From: Pelolinea sp.
GTDB lineage: Bacteria > Chloroflexota > Anaerolineae > Anaerolineales > Anaerolineaceae
Length of the DNA stretch: 64,000 nt
Direction of reading: 5' to 3'
Assembly (NCBI GenBank): GCA_030692365.1
Contig: JAUYCC010000019.1
Coordinates: 62,001-126,000 of the forward strand
Shown: one piece after another, positions 45,556-54,947 of the stretch
Position numbering within the stretch: the first letter of the stretch is position 1
How the letters are laid out: every line of letters starts with the position of its first letter
Made by a program: the position numbers and the translations under genes
The notes under the pieces: generated by a model
What the model saw: only the letters and a program-made list of their open reading frames with translations
Told to the model about the DNA's origin: nothing
The model's database searches: none

Positions 45556-46326
45556 TTAGACCTGACGGGGGTAATACCCCAGCTCCCGTGAAATTTCCTC
45601 CGCGGCTGGTTTAACCAGCACGGCGATTTCATGAATCTTTTCTTCGGTGAAGCGCTGTGACGGGCCGGAGATGGTCAGCGCCGCCGTGATACGCCCAAAC
45701 TGGTCGAAAATGGGTGCAGCCACGCCGGAGGCTTCCAACACCCATTCTCCTTTGCTCACCGCGTACCCTTGCCGTTGGATTTTGTGCAGGTTGGTTTTTA
45801 ATTCATCCAGGTCCGTGATCGTGCGGCGGGTCATCGGCACCAGCTCAATGCCTGCCAGGAGCTCTTCTCGTCGGGATTCCGACAGGAAAGCAAGGAAAAC
45901 TTTTCCGGCCGAACCCGCGTAAAGCGGTATGCGCCGGCCAACACGCGCGACAATGCGCACTGTTTCGGGGCTTTCAAGCCGTTCCACGCACACCCGGTCG
46001 TTGCCTTCCATGACATACAGGCTGATGGTCTCGCGCGTCTGCTCTTGAAGGCGTACCATCACCGGCAGCGCCAAAGTGCGTACATCCGACGTAACTGTAT
46101 AAATTCCTGCCCAGGCCAACACCTTGGAACCCATCATATAGGCCAGCGTTTCAGCGTCCTGATTGAGGATGCCCAGTTCCTTCAAGGCGGCCATCAACCG
46201 CCCTGTGGTGCTGGAGGACAAATTCGCCTTGCGAGCAACTTCCCGCACCCCCATAATCGGCTCTTCCAGGGTGAAACAATCCAGGATATTTACCGCGCGC
46301 TCTAATGATTGATTCTTATCCGTCAT
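45556..46326 (-). CDS. IclR-family transcriptional regulator
   Basis: 256 residues. The N-terminal winged helix (AVNILDCFTLEEPIMGVREV, ANLSSSTTGRLMAALKELGI) and the C-terminal ligand-binding GAF-like domain (LYAGSAGKVFLAFL, SGVAAPIFDQFGRITAALTI) are both complete. IclR proteins sense small acids such as glyoxylate or pyruvate. The gene comes directly before citrate synthase on the same strand, and two perfect palindromes lie only six bases upstream of its ATG, so it very probably represses its own operon. No ribosome-binding site is visible, because the operator occupies the leader. Confidence 0.9.
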   Translation of the reverse strand: MTDKNQSLERAVNILDCFTLEEPIMGVREVARKANLSSSTTGRLMAALKELGILNQDAETLAYMMGSKVLAWAGIYTVTSDVRTLALPVMVRLQEQTRETISLYVMEGNDRVCVERLESPETVRIVARVGRRIPLYAGSAGKVFLAFLSESRREELLAGIELVPMTRRTITDLDELKTNLHKIQRQGYAVSKGEWVLEASGVAAPIFDQFGRITAALTISGPSQRFTEEKIHEIAVLVKPAAEEISRELGYYPRQV

Positions 46327-46332
46327 GAATAG

Positions 46333-46372
46333 TGTCCCATATTACGGGACAGTGTCCCATATTAATGGGACA
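46333..46372 (-). promoter_or_regulatory. tandem palindromic operator of iclR-citrate synthase
   Basis: Two palindromes in tandem: TGTCCCATATTACGGGACA (46333-46351) and TGTCCCATATTAATGGGACA (46353-46372). Each has TGTCCC and GGGACA half-sites with 7 or 8 bases between; the repeat period is 20 bases, about two helical turns. The site begins six bases upstream of the iclR start codon, so bound protein would block transcription initiation. Tandem sites fit binding by an IclR tetramer. Confidence 0.8.
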
Positions 46373-46519
46373 ATTTTATCATATTGATTAATCCTGTCAA
46401 GAGATTCGTTGGGATTATTGAGAACAAATGAAAAGTTCAGGACCAAAGGTTTTTTTAATCTCTTAAATCCCTGATAGCTTGCTTTTTATTTTGGATCTGT
46501 TAACAAAATTGGTGTTCTT

Positions 46520-47137
46520 CTACTTTTTTCCGTATTTTTCTTTTAACTTCTTGCCGACTGCTCCTCCGGGATGAAAATTCAGATAAGTCTGTTCGGAAAA
46601 TCCCTGATAGGCAGCGACTGCCATGATCAGTGCGTCGCATAAAGCCATCGAGTTGAGCGCGCTGCTCGACCCGGCAAATTTAAAGGGTCCAGCCTCTTCT
46701 TCCGCCCCGATGGGTAATGCGACTTCACACCCTGAAGCCAAACTTGATTTTATATTTCCCACGATGGCAATTGTTTTCGCGCCCAAATGTTTAATTTGCG
46801 GAAGAATTGCCAGCACCTCGGCTGTCTCTCCGCTGTTTGAGATCAGAATTACCAGGTCAGCCTTCCTCACCAGCCCAAGGTCGCCATGACTGGCTTCGCC
46901 GGCATGCAGAAAATAGGCGGGCGTGTTAAGGCTTGACATATTCGCGGCTGATTTTTTACCCACATGGCCGGAGTGGCCCACACCCATAAAAATGACCCTG
47001 CCCTTGCATTTCACCACCAATTCGCACGCCTTTTCAAAACGCTCATCCAGAAGTGAATTCAGATTCTGTAGTGATTTAATCTCATCATCTAATACCTGAT
47101 GGGCGGTTCTCAGTAAAATATCTTTCTTGCCTGCCAT
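46520..47137 (-). CDS. SIS-domain sugar-phosphate isomerase (KdsD/GutQ-like, no CBS domains)
   Basis: 205 residues forming one SIS domain: RVIFMGVGHSGHVGKKSAAN, FLHAGEASHGDLGLVRKADL and LISNSGETAEVL match arabinose-5-phosphate isomerases (KdsD/GutQ), but the pair of CBS domains found in those proteins is absent. Stand-alone SIS proteins of this kind also include 6-phospho-3-hexuloisomerases. AGAGGAG before the ATG at 47137 fixes the start, six codons inside the longest frame. It is transcribed away from isocitrate dehydrogenase. Confidence 0.8.
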   Translation of the reverse strand: MAGKKDILLRTAHQVLDDEIKSLQNLNSLLDERFEKACELVVKCKGRVIFMGVGHSGHVGKKSAANMSSLNTPAYFLHAGEASHGDLGLVRKADLVILISNSGETAEVLAILPQIKHLGAKTIAIVGNIKSSLASGCEVALPIGAEEEAGPFKFAGSSSALNSMALCDALIMAVAAYQGFSEQTYLNFHPGGAVGKKLKEKYGKK

Positions 47138-47300
47138 TGTCTCCTCTTTTTCCATTCTATTTTGTAATAATCATATCAAATCAAAATCCGGAGCAATTTT
47201 ACTCGCCAGATCCATAATGAAATATTGACAGAAATTAATCATATTAATTGTTCTCAATGTTAGAATTGACCAACTAATTTCTTATTTTTTCAGAGGTCTA

Positions 47301-48542
47301 ATGGAAGCAACTCAGGTATCAAAAGTAACCATCCCCTTTATCCCGGGTGACGGAATCGGCCCAGAGATCATGGCGGCCGCCCAAAAGGTTTTGGACCACA
47401 CTGTTCAGACTGCTTACTGTGGCAGCAAAAGACTGAATTGGCTGGAATTTCCGGCAGGCAAGTCTGCCTTTGAGGCTACTGGTGAGTGGCTGCCCGTTGA
47501 AACCCTTGCAGCGCTAAAAGGACACAAGGTCAGCTTCAAAGGGCCTCTGACCACACCGGTTGGCGGCGGCATTCGCTCGCTTAATGTTTTTCTGCGGCAG
47601 GAACTTGACCTGTATGTGTGTCTGCGCCAGGCACGCTGGTTTAAAGGGCTGCCCTCCCCCCATCGCAACCCCCAAGGAATTGATATCACCATCTTCCGTG
47701 AGAATACCGAGGATATTTACATCGGCATTGAATACCAGGCAGGCACACCCGAGCAACGCCGCTGGCTGGAAAGTTTTAAGCAGAGCCAGCCCGATGACTA
47801 CGCGAAGCTCCCCAATCCGGAAGAGTGCGGCATCGGTATCAAGCCGGTTTCCAAACGCGGCAGCCAGCGCCTGGTGAAAGCAGCGCTTCAATGGGCACTG
47901 GACAACCACAAGCAGCGCCTGACCCTGGCGCATAAGGGTAACATAATGAAGTTCACTGAAGGCGCCTTCCGCACCTGGGGATACGAACTGGCTGAAAGTG
48001 AATTTAAGGAAAAGACATTCACGCGGCGCCAGTTCCAGGAGATCGGAACATCCCAGGGGCAGGACGCGGCCAAAGCAGCCCAACAGCAGGCTTTGTCTGA
48101 TTGCAAATTATGGGTGGATGACGTTATCGCGGATGTGGTGTTTGAGCAACTCATTACCACCCCGCAGCAATTTGATGTCATTGCAACCACCAATCTCAAC
48201 GGCGATTACATATCCGACGCCGCAGCCTCTCTGGCAGGCGGCGTGGGTATTTCACCCGGCGCGAACATTAACTACGAGACTGGCACAGCGGTCTTTGAAG
48301 CCAATCACGGCTCCGCTGAAGAGCTGGCCGGTAAAGGTGTGGCCAACCCCAGTTCGCTCATCCTTTCCGGAGAAATGATGCTGCGCTTCCTCGGCTGGCA
48401 CGAAGCCGCGGACCTGGTCCGCCAAGGTATCACTGAAACCATCCGCGCGCGGAAGGTCACCTTTGATCTGGCCAGGCAAATCGAGGGCGTCCAGGCGCTG
48501 GGAACTCAGGAATTCGCACAGGCTGTGATTGACTATATCTAG
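47301..48542 (+). CDS. icd: isocitrate dehydrogenase (NADP-type)
   Basis: 413 residues. FIPGDGIGPEIMAAAQKVLD opens the beta-decarboxylating dehydrogenase fold. RSLNVFLRQELDLYVCLRQA holds the Ser and Arg residues that bind isocitrate, and ITIFRENTEDIYIGIEY the catalytic Tyr/Lys region; GVGISPGANINYETGTAVFE and HGSAEELAGKGVANP complete the metal and cofactor sites. It makes 2-oxoglutarate, CO2 and NADPH. AGAGG sits before the ATG. The aconitase gene starts 18 bases after its stop, so the two form an operon covering consecutive TCA steps. Confidence 0.9.
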   Translation: MEATQVSKVTIPFIPGDGIGPEIMAAAQKVLDHTVQTAYCGSKRLNWLEFPAGKSAFEATGEWLPVETLAALKGHKVSFKGPLTTPVGGGIRSLNVFLRQELDLYVCLRQARWFKGLPSPHRNPQGIDITIFRENTEDIYIGIEYQAGTPEQRRWLESFKQSQPDDYAKLPNPEECGIGIKPVSKRGSQRLVKAALQWALDNHKQRLTLAHKGNIMKFTEGAFRTWGYELAESEFKEKTFTRRQFQEIGTSQGQDAAKAAQQQALSDCKLWVDDVIADVVFEQLITTPQQFDVIATTNLNGDYISDAAASLAGGVGISPGANINYETGTAVFEANHGSAEELAGKGVANPSSLILSGEMMLRFLGWHEAADLVRQGITETIRARKVTFDLARQIEGVQALGTQEFAQAVIDYI

Positions 48543-48560
48543 GTGTTATTCGGAGTGGCC

Positions 48561-51266
48561 ATGGTAAAACTGTTCGGAGATATTAAAGATTCTTTTCAGG
48601 CAAATGGCAAGACGTATTCCTTTTTCAGCCTTCCCCGACTGGCGCAGAATTTAAGTGTTGACCTTTCACGGCTGCCATATTCACTGCGGGTGCTGCTGGA
48701 AGGCTGCCTGCGCCAGCAAGACAAGAGCGGTTTTCCTCCCGAAGCTGTTGATGCACTAGTTCATTGGAAGCCAGATGCTTCCGGTGAACGGCCAGCTGTG
48801 CCTTTCATGCCCGCCCGCGTGCTAATGCAGGATTTTACCGGGCTGCCGGTGCTCAACGACCTCACCGCGTTGCGCGCCGCGCTGAAAAGACAAGGAAAAG
48901 ATCCCCTCGTTGTCAATCCGTCTATCCCCTGCGACCTGGTTATAGATCATTCACTAACCGTGGAAGCTTACGGTTGCGCGGATGCGCAGCGGCTGAATGA
49001 AGAACGCGAATTTGACCTGAACCTTGAACGTTACGCTTTTCTGAAGTGGAGCCAAATCGCGTATAAAAATCTGCGTGTCCTGCCGCCAGGGTTGGGCATT
49101 TGCCACCAGGTCAATTTGGAATACTTGAGCCAGGTTGCTTTTATTAAAGATGTGGGAGATCAATCGGTTATTTATCCGGACAGCGTATTAGGCACCGATT
49201 CTCACACCACCATGGTCAACGGGCTGGGCGTGCTTGGATGGGGCGTGGGCGGCATAGAGGCGCTGGCTGCCATGCTCGGCTATCCGAGTGAGTTTTCCAT
49301 CCCGAACGTGGTCGGCGTAGAGATAACCGGCAGCCTGCTAGAAGGCGTTTCCCCGACTGACCTGACCTTGACGCTTACCAGCCGCCTGCGGGCGCTGGGC
49401 GTGGTCAATAAATTCATCGAGGTTTTCGGTCCGAGCTGCGCCGCGCTGCCTGTAGAAACGCGCGCCATGATCGCCAACATGTCCCCGGAATCTGGCGCAA
49501 CCGCGACTTATTTCCCGGTGGATGGACAGACCTTGAATTATCTGCGCCGCACCGGCCGTTTAGAAAGCCACATTAATCTGGTAGAAACCTACTATCGCGC
49601 TCAAGGGCTCTATCGTGAGGACGGTGGCCCCCACCCCAAGTATTCCCAAATATTGCAGATCAATTTAGGTGAAATCCAGCCGGTAATGGCCGGACCTAAA
49701 CGCCCCCAGGATATCTTCCCGCTTTCAGGAGCTAAACAAACTTTCAAAAACGCTTTGGCCGCTCCAATAGGGAACACGGGGTATGGTTTGAATGATGATG
49801 AAATTAATAAAAAAGTCAAAGTTGCCATTAATGGCCAGGAAATGGAACTATCCCATGGCGCGGTTCTGATCGCAGCCATCACCTCCTGCACCAACACTTC
49901 CGATCCGAGCGTAATGATCACGGCCGGGCTGCTGGCGCGCAATGCCGCCGCCAAAGGTCTGCGCACAAAACCCTGGGTCAAGACCAGCTTCGCACCCGGT
50001 TCACGCGCGGTAAGGGCTTATCTCTCTTCCGCTGGACTATTAGAGGGACTGGAGGCGCTTGGCTTCCAGATTGTGGGTTACGGCTGCACAACCTGCATCG
50101 GTAACTCTGGACCAATTGATGCAACCATCAGCCGCGCAATCAGGGAAAACGGTCTTGTTGGCGCGGCTGTGCTTTCGGGCAACCGCAATTTTGAAGGGCG
50201 CATCCATCCCGACGCGCGCGCCAGTTTTCTGGCTGCGCCTCCACTGGTTGTCGCCTATGCACTCACCGGCAGTGTGGATTTTGATTTTGAGAAAACGCCA
50301 TTGGGAATAGATGCCTCAGGCAATCCGGTTTATCTAAAAAACATTTATCCAACCCATGATGAAGTAGTCAAAGTCGCGCGGGAATACGTCAAGTCAGATA
50401 TCTATTACAAAAATTACGACAGCCTTTATGAAGGCAACCAACGCTGGAATGATTTGGATGTCCCAAAAGGGGATATCTTTCCCTGGGATTCGGGCTCAAG
50501 CCTGATCCGCGAACCTTCCTTTTTGTTGGGAGCAACTTCAAACCAGACTTCTTCAATTGAAATACAGGGCGCCCGTGCGCTGGCTGTTCTGGGTGACTCG
50601 ATCACCACCGACCATATCTCTCCCGCCGGACGAATCGCGCCTGAGTTGATCGCTGGTCAATACCTGCAATCTCTGGGTGTCAAACCTGCGGATTTCATTT
50701 CCTTTGGCGCGCGCCGCGGCAACCATGAGGTGATGGCACGCGGCACCTTCAGCAATCCGCGCCTGCGCAACTTGCTCACCCCGGATGTGGAAGGCGGATT
50801 CACCCGCCACCTACCGGACGGTGAGGTTATGACGATTTTTAACGCTTCTATGCGCTATCAAAAAGAAGGCGCGCCGCTGATTATCTTGGCTGGTAAACTT
50901 TACGGCAGTGGCTCAAGCCGCGACTGGGCAGCCAAGGGCACATACCTGCTGGGTGTGCGCGCGGTAATCGCAGAATCCTTTGAGCGTATCCACCGTACCA
51001 ACCTGGCTTGCATGAGTGTGCTCCCGCTGCAATTTGCGTCAGGTGAAAACGCCCAGGCGCTCGGATTGAATGGCGATGAATGCTTCACTATTTTTGGCGT
51101 TGCCGGAATGAACACTCGGAAAACACAGTTGACTGTGGCGGCTGACAGCCCGGATGGCAAGCGCATTGAATTTCAGGTCACCGCGCGCATCGATACCCCT
51201 CTGGAAATGATTTATTTTAAAGCCAGCGGCTTGATGCGCAAGGTATTGATTGATCTAAATACATAA
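48561..51266 (+). CDS. acnA: aconitate hydratase (AcnA type)
   Basis: 901 residues, the full length of the bacterial AcnA/IRP group. SVIYPDSVLGTDSHTTMVNG and VLGWGVGGIEALAAMLG are active-site blocks. Cluster ligands are the Cys in AITSCTNTSDPSVMI and the Cys pair in VGYGCTTCIGNSGPI. The C-terminal swivel domain has LGDSITTDHISPAG and YGSGSSRDWAAKGT. It interconverts citrate and isocitrate with a [4Fe-4S] cluster. The ATG at 48561 has CGGAG upstream; the longest frame would start six codons earlier. The end overlaps the next frame by one base if that gene uses its earliest ATG. Confidence 0.93.
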   Translation: MVKLFGDIKDSFQANGKTYSFFSLPRLAQNLSVDLSRLPYSLRVLLEGCLRQQDKSGFPPEAVDALVHWKPDASGERPAVPFMPARVLMQDFTGLPVLNDLTALRAALKRQGKDPLVVNPSIPCDLVIDHSLTVEAYGCADAQRLNEEREFDLNLERYAFLKWSQIAYKNLRVLPPGLGICHQVNLEYLSQVAFIKDVGDQSVIYPDSVLGTDSHTTMVNGLGVLGWGVGGIEALAAMLGYPSEFSIPNVVGVEITGSLLEGVSPTDLTLTLTSRLRALGVVNKFIEVFGPSCAALPVETRAMIANMSPESGATATYFPVDGQTLNYLRRTGRLESHINLVETYYRAQGLYREDGGPHPKYSQILQINLGEIQPVMAGPKRPQDIFPLSGAKQTFKNALAAPIGNTGYGLNDDEINKKVKVAINGQEMELSHGAVLIAAITSCTNTSDPSVMITAGLLARNAAAKGLRTKPWVKTSFAPGSRAVRAYLSSAGLLEGLEALGFQIVGYGCTTCIGNSGPIDATISRAIRENGLVGAAVLSGNRNFEGRIHPDARASFLAAPPLVVAYALTGSVDFDFEKTPLGIDASGNPVYLKNIYPTHDEVVKVAREYVKSDIYYKNYDSLYEGNQRWNDLDVPKGDIFPWDSGSSLIREPSFLLGATSNQTSSIEIQGARALAVLGDSITTDHISPAGRIAPELIAGQYLQSLGVKPADFISFGARRGNHEVMARGTFSNPRLRNLLTPDVEGGFTRHLPDGEVMTIFNASMRYQKEGAPLIILAGKLYGSGSSRDWAAKGTYLLGVRAVIAESFERIHRTNLACMSVLPLQFASGENAQALGLNGDECFTIFGVAGMNTRKTQLTVAADSPDGKRIEFQVTARIDTPLEMIYFKASGLMRKVLIDLNT

Positions 51267-51292
51267 TGCATTTGGGTATTTATAATAAAAGG

Positions 51293-52636
51293 ATGAAAGC
51301 TCATCTTCGTGAATTTTTATTTTTAGCTCTCACAGCCTGTCTGGCAATAATTGCCTGTCAGCCCTCCGTAGCGCAGCCGGAAACGCTGATCCAGACACCG
51401 GTTCTCCCTTCTTCAAAACCAGCGGAAATAGTACCCACCGAAACTCCGGCTTCTGAAGCAACGGAAATTCATGGAGAGCCAGTGATCTTGGATAGCTTCG
51501 GTAATAACAGCCCCTTGTGCATGGCCGAACCTGGCACCAGTGCCTTCAAATTGACATGCTCAGGTAATGAGCTGACCATCGGTCGGTCAAAAAGCCTACG
51601 CAAGGTGGATATATTCCTTTTTAGAGATTTGCCCATTCAATCCGGGTCATTCAGCCTTGAGGTTGAAGCGCTTTCTACAGCTGCCCAAGGGGTCAAATCA
51701 GACCAGAATAATTATGGCTATTATTTTGTTGATGAAAGCGGCCAATATCATGCCTTGCGTCTGACAGCCCATTATTTTGAATTTGAAACCTGGTCGATGA
51801 ATGAAGAGATCAAGGTAGAAGAAAGCACTAACCTGACTTTTTCACCTCTGATTAAATCCGCCGGCCAGAGCAACGCCTTGCGTCTGGATTGTTCAACATC
51901 AGGGTGTGATTTTTTCGCTAACGGCAGTTTGGCTGGACGTATCCCGATCGGCATCAATGGCAAGGTCAAGGCTATCGGTTTATTTGCTGCATCCGGTTGG
52001 AACCAGCAGTTTGGGAAGGTGCAATTTAAAAATTTACAGGCAAATACACTGCCTGACGAGCAGAATAATAATCAACCTTACCATTTGGAGGATAGCCTTT
52101 CCGATAGCAGTACTATCTTCTCTGGAACGGGTTTGAGCGGAGCGTTTAACCGATATGAAGCGGATGGCTTTCACTTTTCACCGGTTATCCCTTATGGACA
52201 CTATGCGGTGAAAGGCGGTCCCGCACTAGGTGACATGTCAGTTAGTGCAACAGTGAAAATGGAAGTGGAATCTGGCATCAGCGGCAGCCGTTACGCAGGG
52301 GTAGTGTGCCGCTCCAGCCAGGAGGGTATGGTCATGGCAGTGATCCGCGCGGACGGTACCTACACCATTTACCGCGATACATCCCAGCGGCCGTTTGCCC
52401 TGCTGGCTGAAAAGTCTTCGGCTGCCATCTTGCCCGGTCTGGTTGAAAATAAATTGCGCCTTGATTGCATAGGCGATCAGATCAATTTTTATATCAACGA
52501 TACACAGGTGGAATCCCTGACCGATATGCGCTACGGGCTTCGCTTTGGCCGCGCCGGGCTTTTCACCAAAGCCGGTGGCGATCCCAACCCGGACGCGGTG
52601 GTCTTCACCAATTTCAGCATCACAGAAGTGCGGTGA
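51293..52636 (+). CDS. lipoprotein with two jelly-roll (concanavalin-like) domains
   Basis: About 447 residues. The lipoprotein signal FLFLALTACLAIIAC is followed by a Pro/Thr-rich spacer. Two similar beta-rich domains follow: each contains an LRLDC run (NALRLDCSTSGCDFFANGSL and KLRLDCIGDQINFYINDTQV) and ends in a GLFAASG or GLFTKAGG block before a final V-F-x-N-F/L strand. This is the pattern of family 16/LamG-like carbohydrate- or ligand-binding jelly rolls. An earlier ATG at 51266 is possible; AAAGG lies almost on top of the ATG at 51293. Function unknown; probably a surface-binding protein. Confidence 0.65.
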   Translation: MKAHLREFLFLALTACLAIIACQPSVAQPETLIQTPVLPSSKPAEIVPTETPASEATEIHGEPVILDSFGNNSPLCMAEPGTSAFKLTCSGNELTIGRSKSLRKVDIFLFRDLPIQSGSFSLEVEALSTAAQGVKSDQNNYGYYFVDESGQYHALRLTAHYFEFETWSMNEEIKVEESTNLTFSPLIKSAGQSNALRLDCSTSGCDFFANGSLAGRIPIGINGKVKAIGLFAASGWNQQFGKVQFKNLQANTLPDEQNNNQPYHLEDSLSDSSTIFSGTGLSGAFNRYEADGFHFSPVIPYGHYAVKGGPALGDMSVSATVKMEVESGISGSRYAGVVCRSSQEGMVMAVIRADGTYTIYRDTSQRPFALLAEKSSAAILPGLVENKLRLDCIGDQINFYINDTQVESLTDMRYGLRFGRAGLFTKAGGDPNPDAVVFTNFSITEVR

Positions 52637-52750
52637 GATCTTTACAATTAATAATCTGTGTTGGGAGATGCAAAGCACCCGACACTACGTTCTGGGCAAT
52701 TGTGCATCGCTCTTACCAATTTATACTTAATTAAATTAGCAAGTGATTTG

Positions 52751-53668
52751 TTACTTCACATCCTTCAGCCCCTCCCACAGATGGTCTAGGACCATCAGAA
52801 AGGTTTTGCTGCGTTCTTCCCAGGCCCGCTGACTAATGTGAAACCCGTCGCGGTAGGGGTCAATACCGTGATCGCCCAGAGGCTGGGCAGCCGCCCACCA
52901 GTTCCACATTGGCAGGTCATACTCATAAGCCAGCTTGGTAATGGTCAGGTTGATGGAATTATCTTTTTCCACATTATCCGCTTTTGTCGCCAATATGGGC
53001 ACAGACCCCTGAGAGATGGTGTACTTAATGATTTGCCGCAGGTATTGCTCATATAATCCGGCCGAGCGCCCATTAAATGGGAATTCCAGGCTGATAAGAA
53101 CAAAGGAGGGGCGCGTAAGGCGTAATTCACATTCCAATGGCGCTTCATCCGGCAGACAGATTTCAGGATCAGCCATCAAAGGAGAAAGCGGTGAAGCGGC
53201 GGTAAAACCAAATTTGGTGGACTGGCCGTCTGTGTCAAACGACCCTTTGAAATTTTCAATCGTATCCAGGTAATCGTCAATTCTCCATGAAAACTTATAA
53301 ATATCCAGATGGTCAAACTTTCCAAGAAAGTAACTACGCAGGTTCTGGCAATCCCCCACCTTTGAAAACGCTTTGGGGTTATTACCCAATGCCTGGCCGT
53401 GTTTGAAAATATCCCGGGCTGCTTCAGTCACCTCAGGCATCACCGGCCAGGTTTGCCAATCTTTTGGCTGCTGTCGAATATCCAGAGTTGGCTGCGGAGA
53501 TTCTGTGGCGAGCGTAATTTCCGCGTCGGCTGTCTGAGTTGCGTGAAGATACGCGTTACCATCATCTTTGGTGGGCAGCGGCGTTGCCCAACCTACTGAT
53601 GGTTCAGTTTTTGCGCAGGAATTTAACAAAAAGGAAAAGGTAAAAAGCAATGGTAATAATTTTTTCAT
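52751..53668 (-). CDS. SGNH-hydrolase-like lipoprotein
   Basis: 305 residues. MKKLLPLLFTFSFLLNSC is a lipoprotein signal, followed by a Thr-rich linker. The soluble part shows FVLISLEFPFNGRSAGLYEQ and ending YRDGFHISQRAWEERS, where Asp and His near the C-terminus fit the D-x-x-H pair of SGNH/GDSL esterases. The block I GDSL serine is not obvious: the expected region reads VGDCQNLRSYFLG, so catalysis is uncertain. It stands alone, convergent with the jelly-roll lipoprotein gene. Confidence 0.55.
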   Translation of the reverse strand: MKKLLPLLFTFSFLLNSCAKTEPSVGWATPLPTKDDGNAYLHATQTADAEITLATESPQPTLDIRQQPKDWQTWPVMPEVTEAARDIFKHGQALGNNPKAFSKVGDCQNLRSYFLGKFDHLDIYKFSWRIDDYLDTIENFKGSFDTDGQSTKFGFTAASPLSPLMADPEICLPDEAPLECELRLTRPSFVLISLEFPFNGRSAGLYEQYLRQIIKYTISQGSVPILATKADNVEKDNSINLTITKLAYEYDLPMWNWWAAAQPLGDHGIDPYRDGFHISQRAWEERSKTFLMVLDHLWEGLKDVK

Positions 53669-53840
53669 GGGGGTAATTTTACTATCCCGAAAAATATATT
53701 AACCTATCAATTAATTATCTGTCATTTACACCCACCTTCTGCATTTTGGGGAGCGTCCTCTACCCATAGGTGAGAGGATTGAATCTATTGGAACTTTTTT
53801 CTGAATTTTTCGTCTAAATATAGGATGATTTTGTCAAATC

Positions 53841-53852
53841 TGTTATACACTT
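53841..53852 (+). promoter_or_regulatory. extended -10 promoter of the NBR1-Ig lipoprotein gene
   Basis: TGTTATACACTT contains the extended -10 TGTTATACA. The identical 12-mer occurs at 54907-54918 before the EIIB gene. Positions 53669-53840 hold no other feature I can recognise. Confidence 0.45.
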
Positions 53853-53885
53853 CCGGCGCTGGTTCAAACACCGGTAGGAGGAAAA

Positions 53886-54839
53886 ATGAAACGAAAAAAT
53901 TTGATGATTGCCACAATTCTGATAATCATAGTAAGTGCCGCGTGCAGCCTGCCCTTCACCATCCAGACAGTGGATGACCAGATCTCAACATTGGCTGCAC
54001 AGACTGTGCAAGCCTGGCAGACTCAAAATGCGCCCACTCAAACGCCCGGACCTACATCGACCTCTTTACCAACGCAGACTCCATTGCCTACACAGACCGC
54101 ATATCCCACCTATACGCCAGTGGCCACCTATACATTAATTGCGACTGTTACACAAGCTGCTACTGCCACCCCCAAAACACTTCCTACAGCAACGCCCCAA
54201 CCTTGCAACCAGGCATATTTCATCAGTGAAACGATACCAGATGGCACCAAATTCAGTCCTGGAACAGAATTTACCAAATCCTGGCGGTTAAAAAACACCG
54301 GTACCTGCACATGGAATCCAAATTACAAGTTCGTGTTTATCAGCGGTGACCAGATGGGCGGTGTAAATTCAGTTAAATTGGATGATTATGTTTCTCCCGG
54401 AGAAAAATTTGATGTTCTGGTTAACCTTAAAGCGCCTGCTAAGCCTGGTACCTACATCGGCTACTGGAGGTTGCAAGCAGCCGACGGCTTCCAGTTTGGC
54501 CAGGTATATGTTCAAATCAAAGTTCCATCGGCAGCCTTCGCTGTCACCAGTGTGAAGTTAACCTCGCATCCTGCTTCATATTCGGGTGTTTGCCCCAAGA
54601 CATTTAGAATCAAAGCTGAAATTACTTCAAGTGCCGCAGGAAATGTTACCTATAAATGGAAACGCAGTGACGGTTACATTTCAGATCTAAAATCACTTAA
54701 ATTTGAAAGCGCGGGGACCAAAACACTGGAATTAGACTGGAAATTAAAAACCTCAGATACACATTGGATAAAGATATATATTAACGCTCCTAACCATCAG
54801 TGGTTTGGACCTTTGGATATTAAAGTGACTTGCTCATGA
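53886..54839 (+). CDS. lipoprotein with NBR1-Ig-like domain
   Basis: 317 residues. A lipoprotein signal (TILIIIVSAAC) is followed by a long Thr/Pro/Gln-rich linker (residues 45-100, PTQTP-type repeats). The NBR1-Ig-like domain follows (about 105-215): FSPGTEFTKSWRLKNTGTCT with WNPNYKFVFISGD, and PGTYIGYWRLQAADGFQFG carry the conserved Trp, Cys and Gly residues. A second Ig-like beta domain fills 220-317. The domain also occurs in eukaryotic autophagy receptors and in many Chloroflexota surface proteins; its ligand here is unknown. GGAGG precedes the ATG. Confidence 0.8.
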   Translation: MKRKNLMIATILIIIVSAACSLPFTIQTVDDQISTLAAQTVQAWQTQNAPTQTPGPTSTSLPTQTPLPTQTAYPTYTPVATYTLIATVTQAATATPKTLPTATPQPCNQAYFISETIPDGTKFSPGTEFTKSWRLKNTGTCTWNPNYKFVFISGDQMGGVNSVKLDDYVSPGEKFDVLVNLKAPAKPGTYIGYWRLQAADGFQFGQVYVQIKVPSAAFAVTSVKLTSHPASYSGVCPKTFRIKAEITSSAAGNVTYKWKRSDGYISDLKSLKFESAGTKTLELDWKLKTSDTHWIKIYINAPNHQWFGPLDIKVTCS

Positions 54840-54860
54840 GAAATTTCTACATCATACTAA

Positions 54861-54887
54861 CCCTCTCCCGATCAGGGAGAGGGTTTT
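54861..54887 (+). terminator. terminator after the NBR1-Ig lipoprotein gene
   Basis: CCCTCTCCC, loop GATCA and GGGAGAGGG followed by TTTTC. It separates the lipoprotein gene from the EIIB gene. Confidence 0.8.
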
Positions 54888-54906
54888 CTTTTCAAATGAG
54901 CATATT

Positions 54907-54918
54907 TGTTATACACTT
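54907..54918 (+). promoter_or_regulatory. extended -10 promoter of the EIIB gene
   Basis: The same TGTTATACACTT as at 53841, 30 bases before the EIIB start. Confidence 0.45.
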
Positions 54919-54947
54919 ATCACATAACCATCCTTCAGGAGTGGAAT

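Noticed and set aside
47514-48083. 189-codon minus-strand frame under isocitrate dehydrogenase
   Set aside because: Shadow of a well-supported gene in the same codon register.
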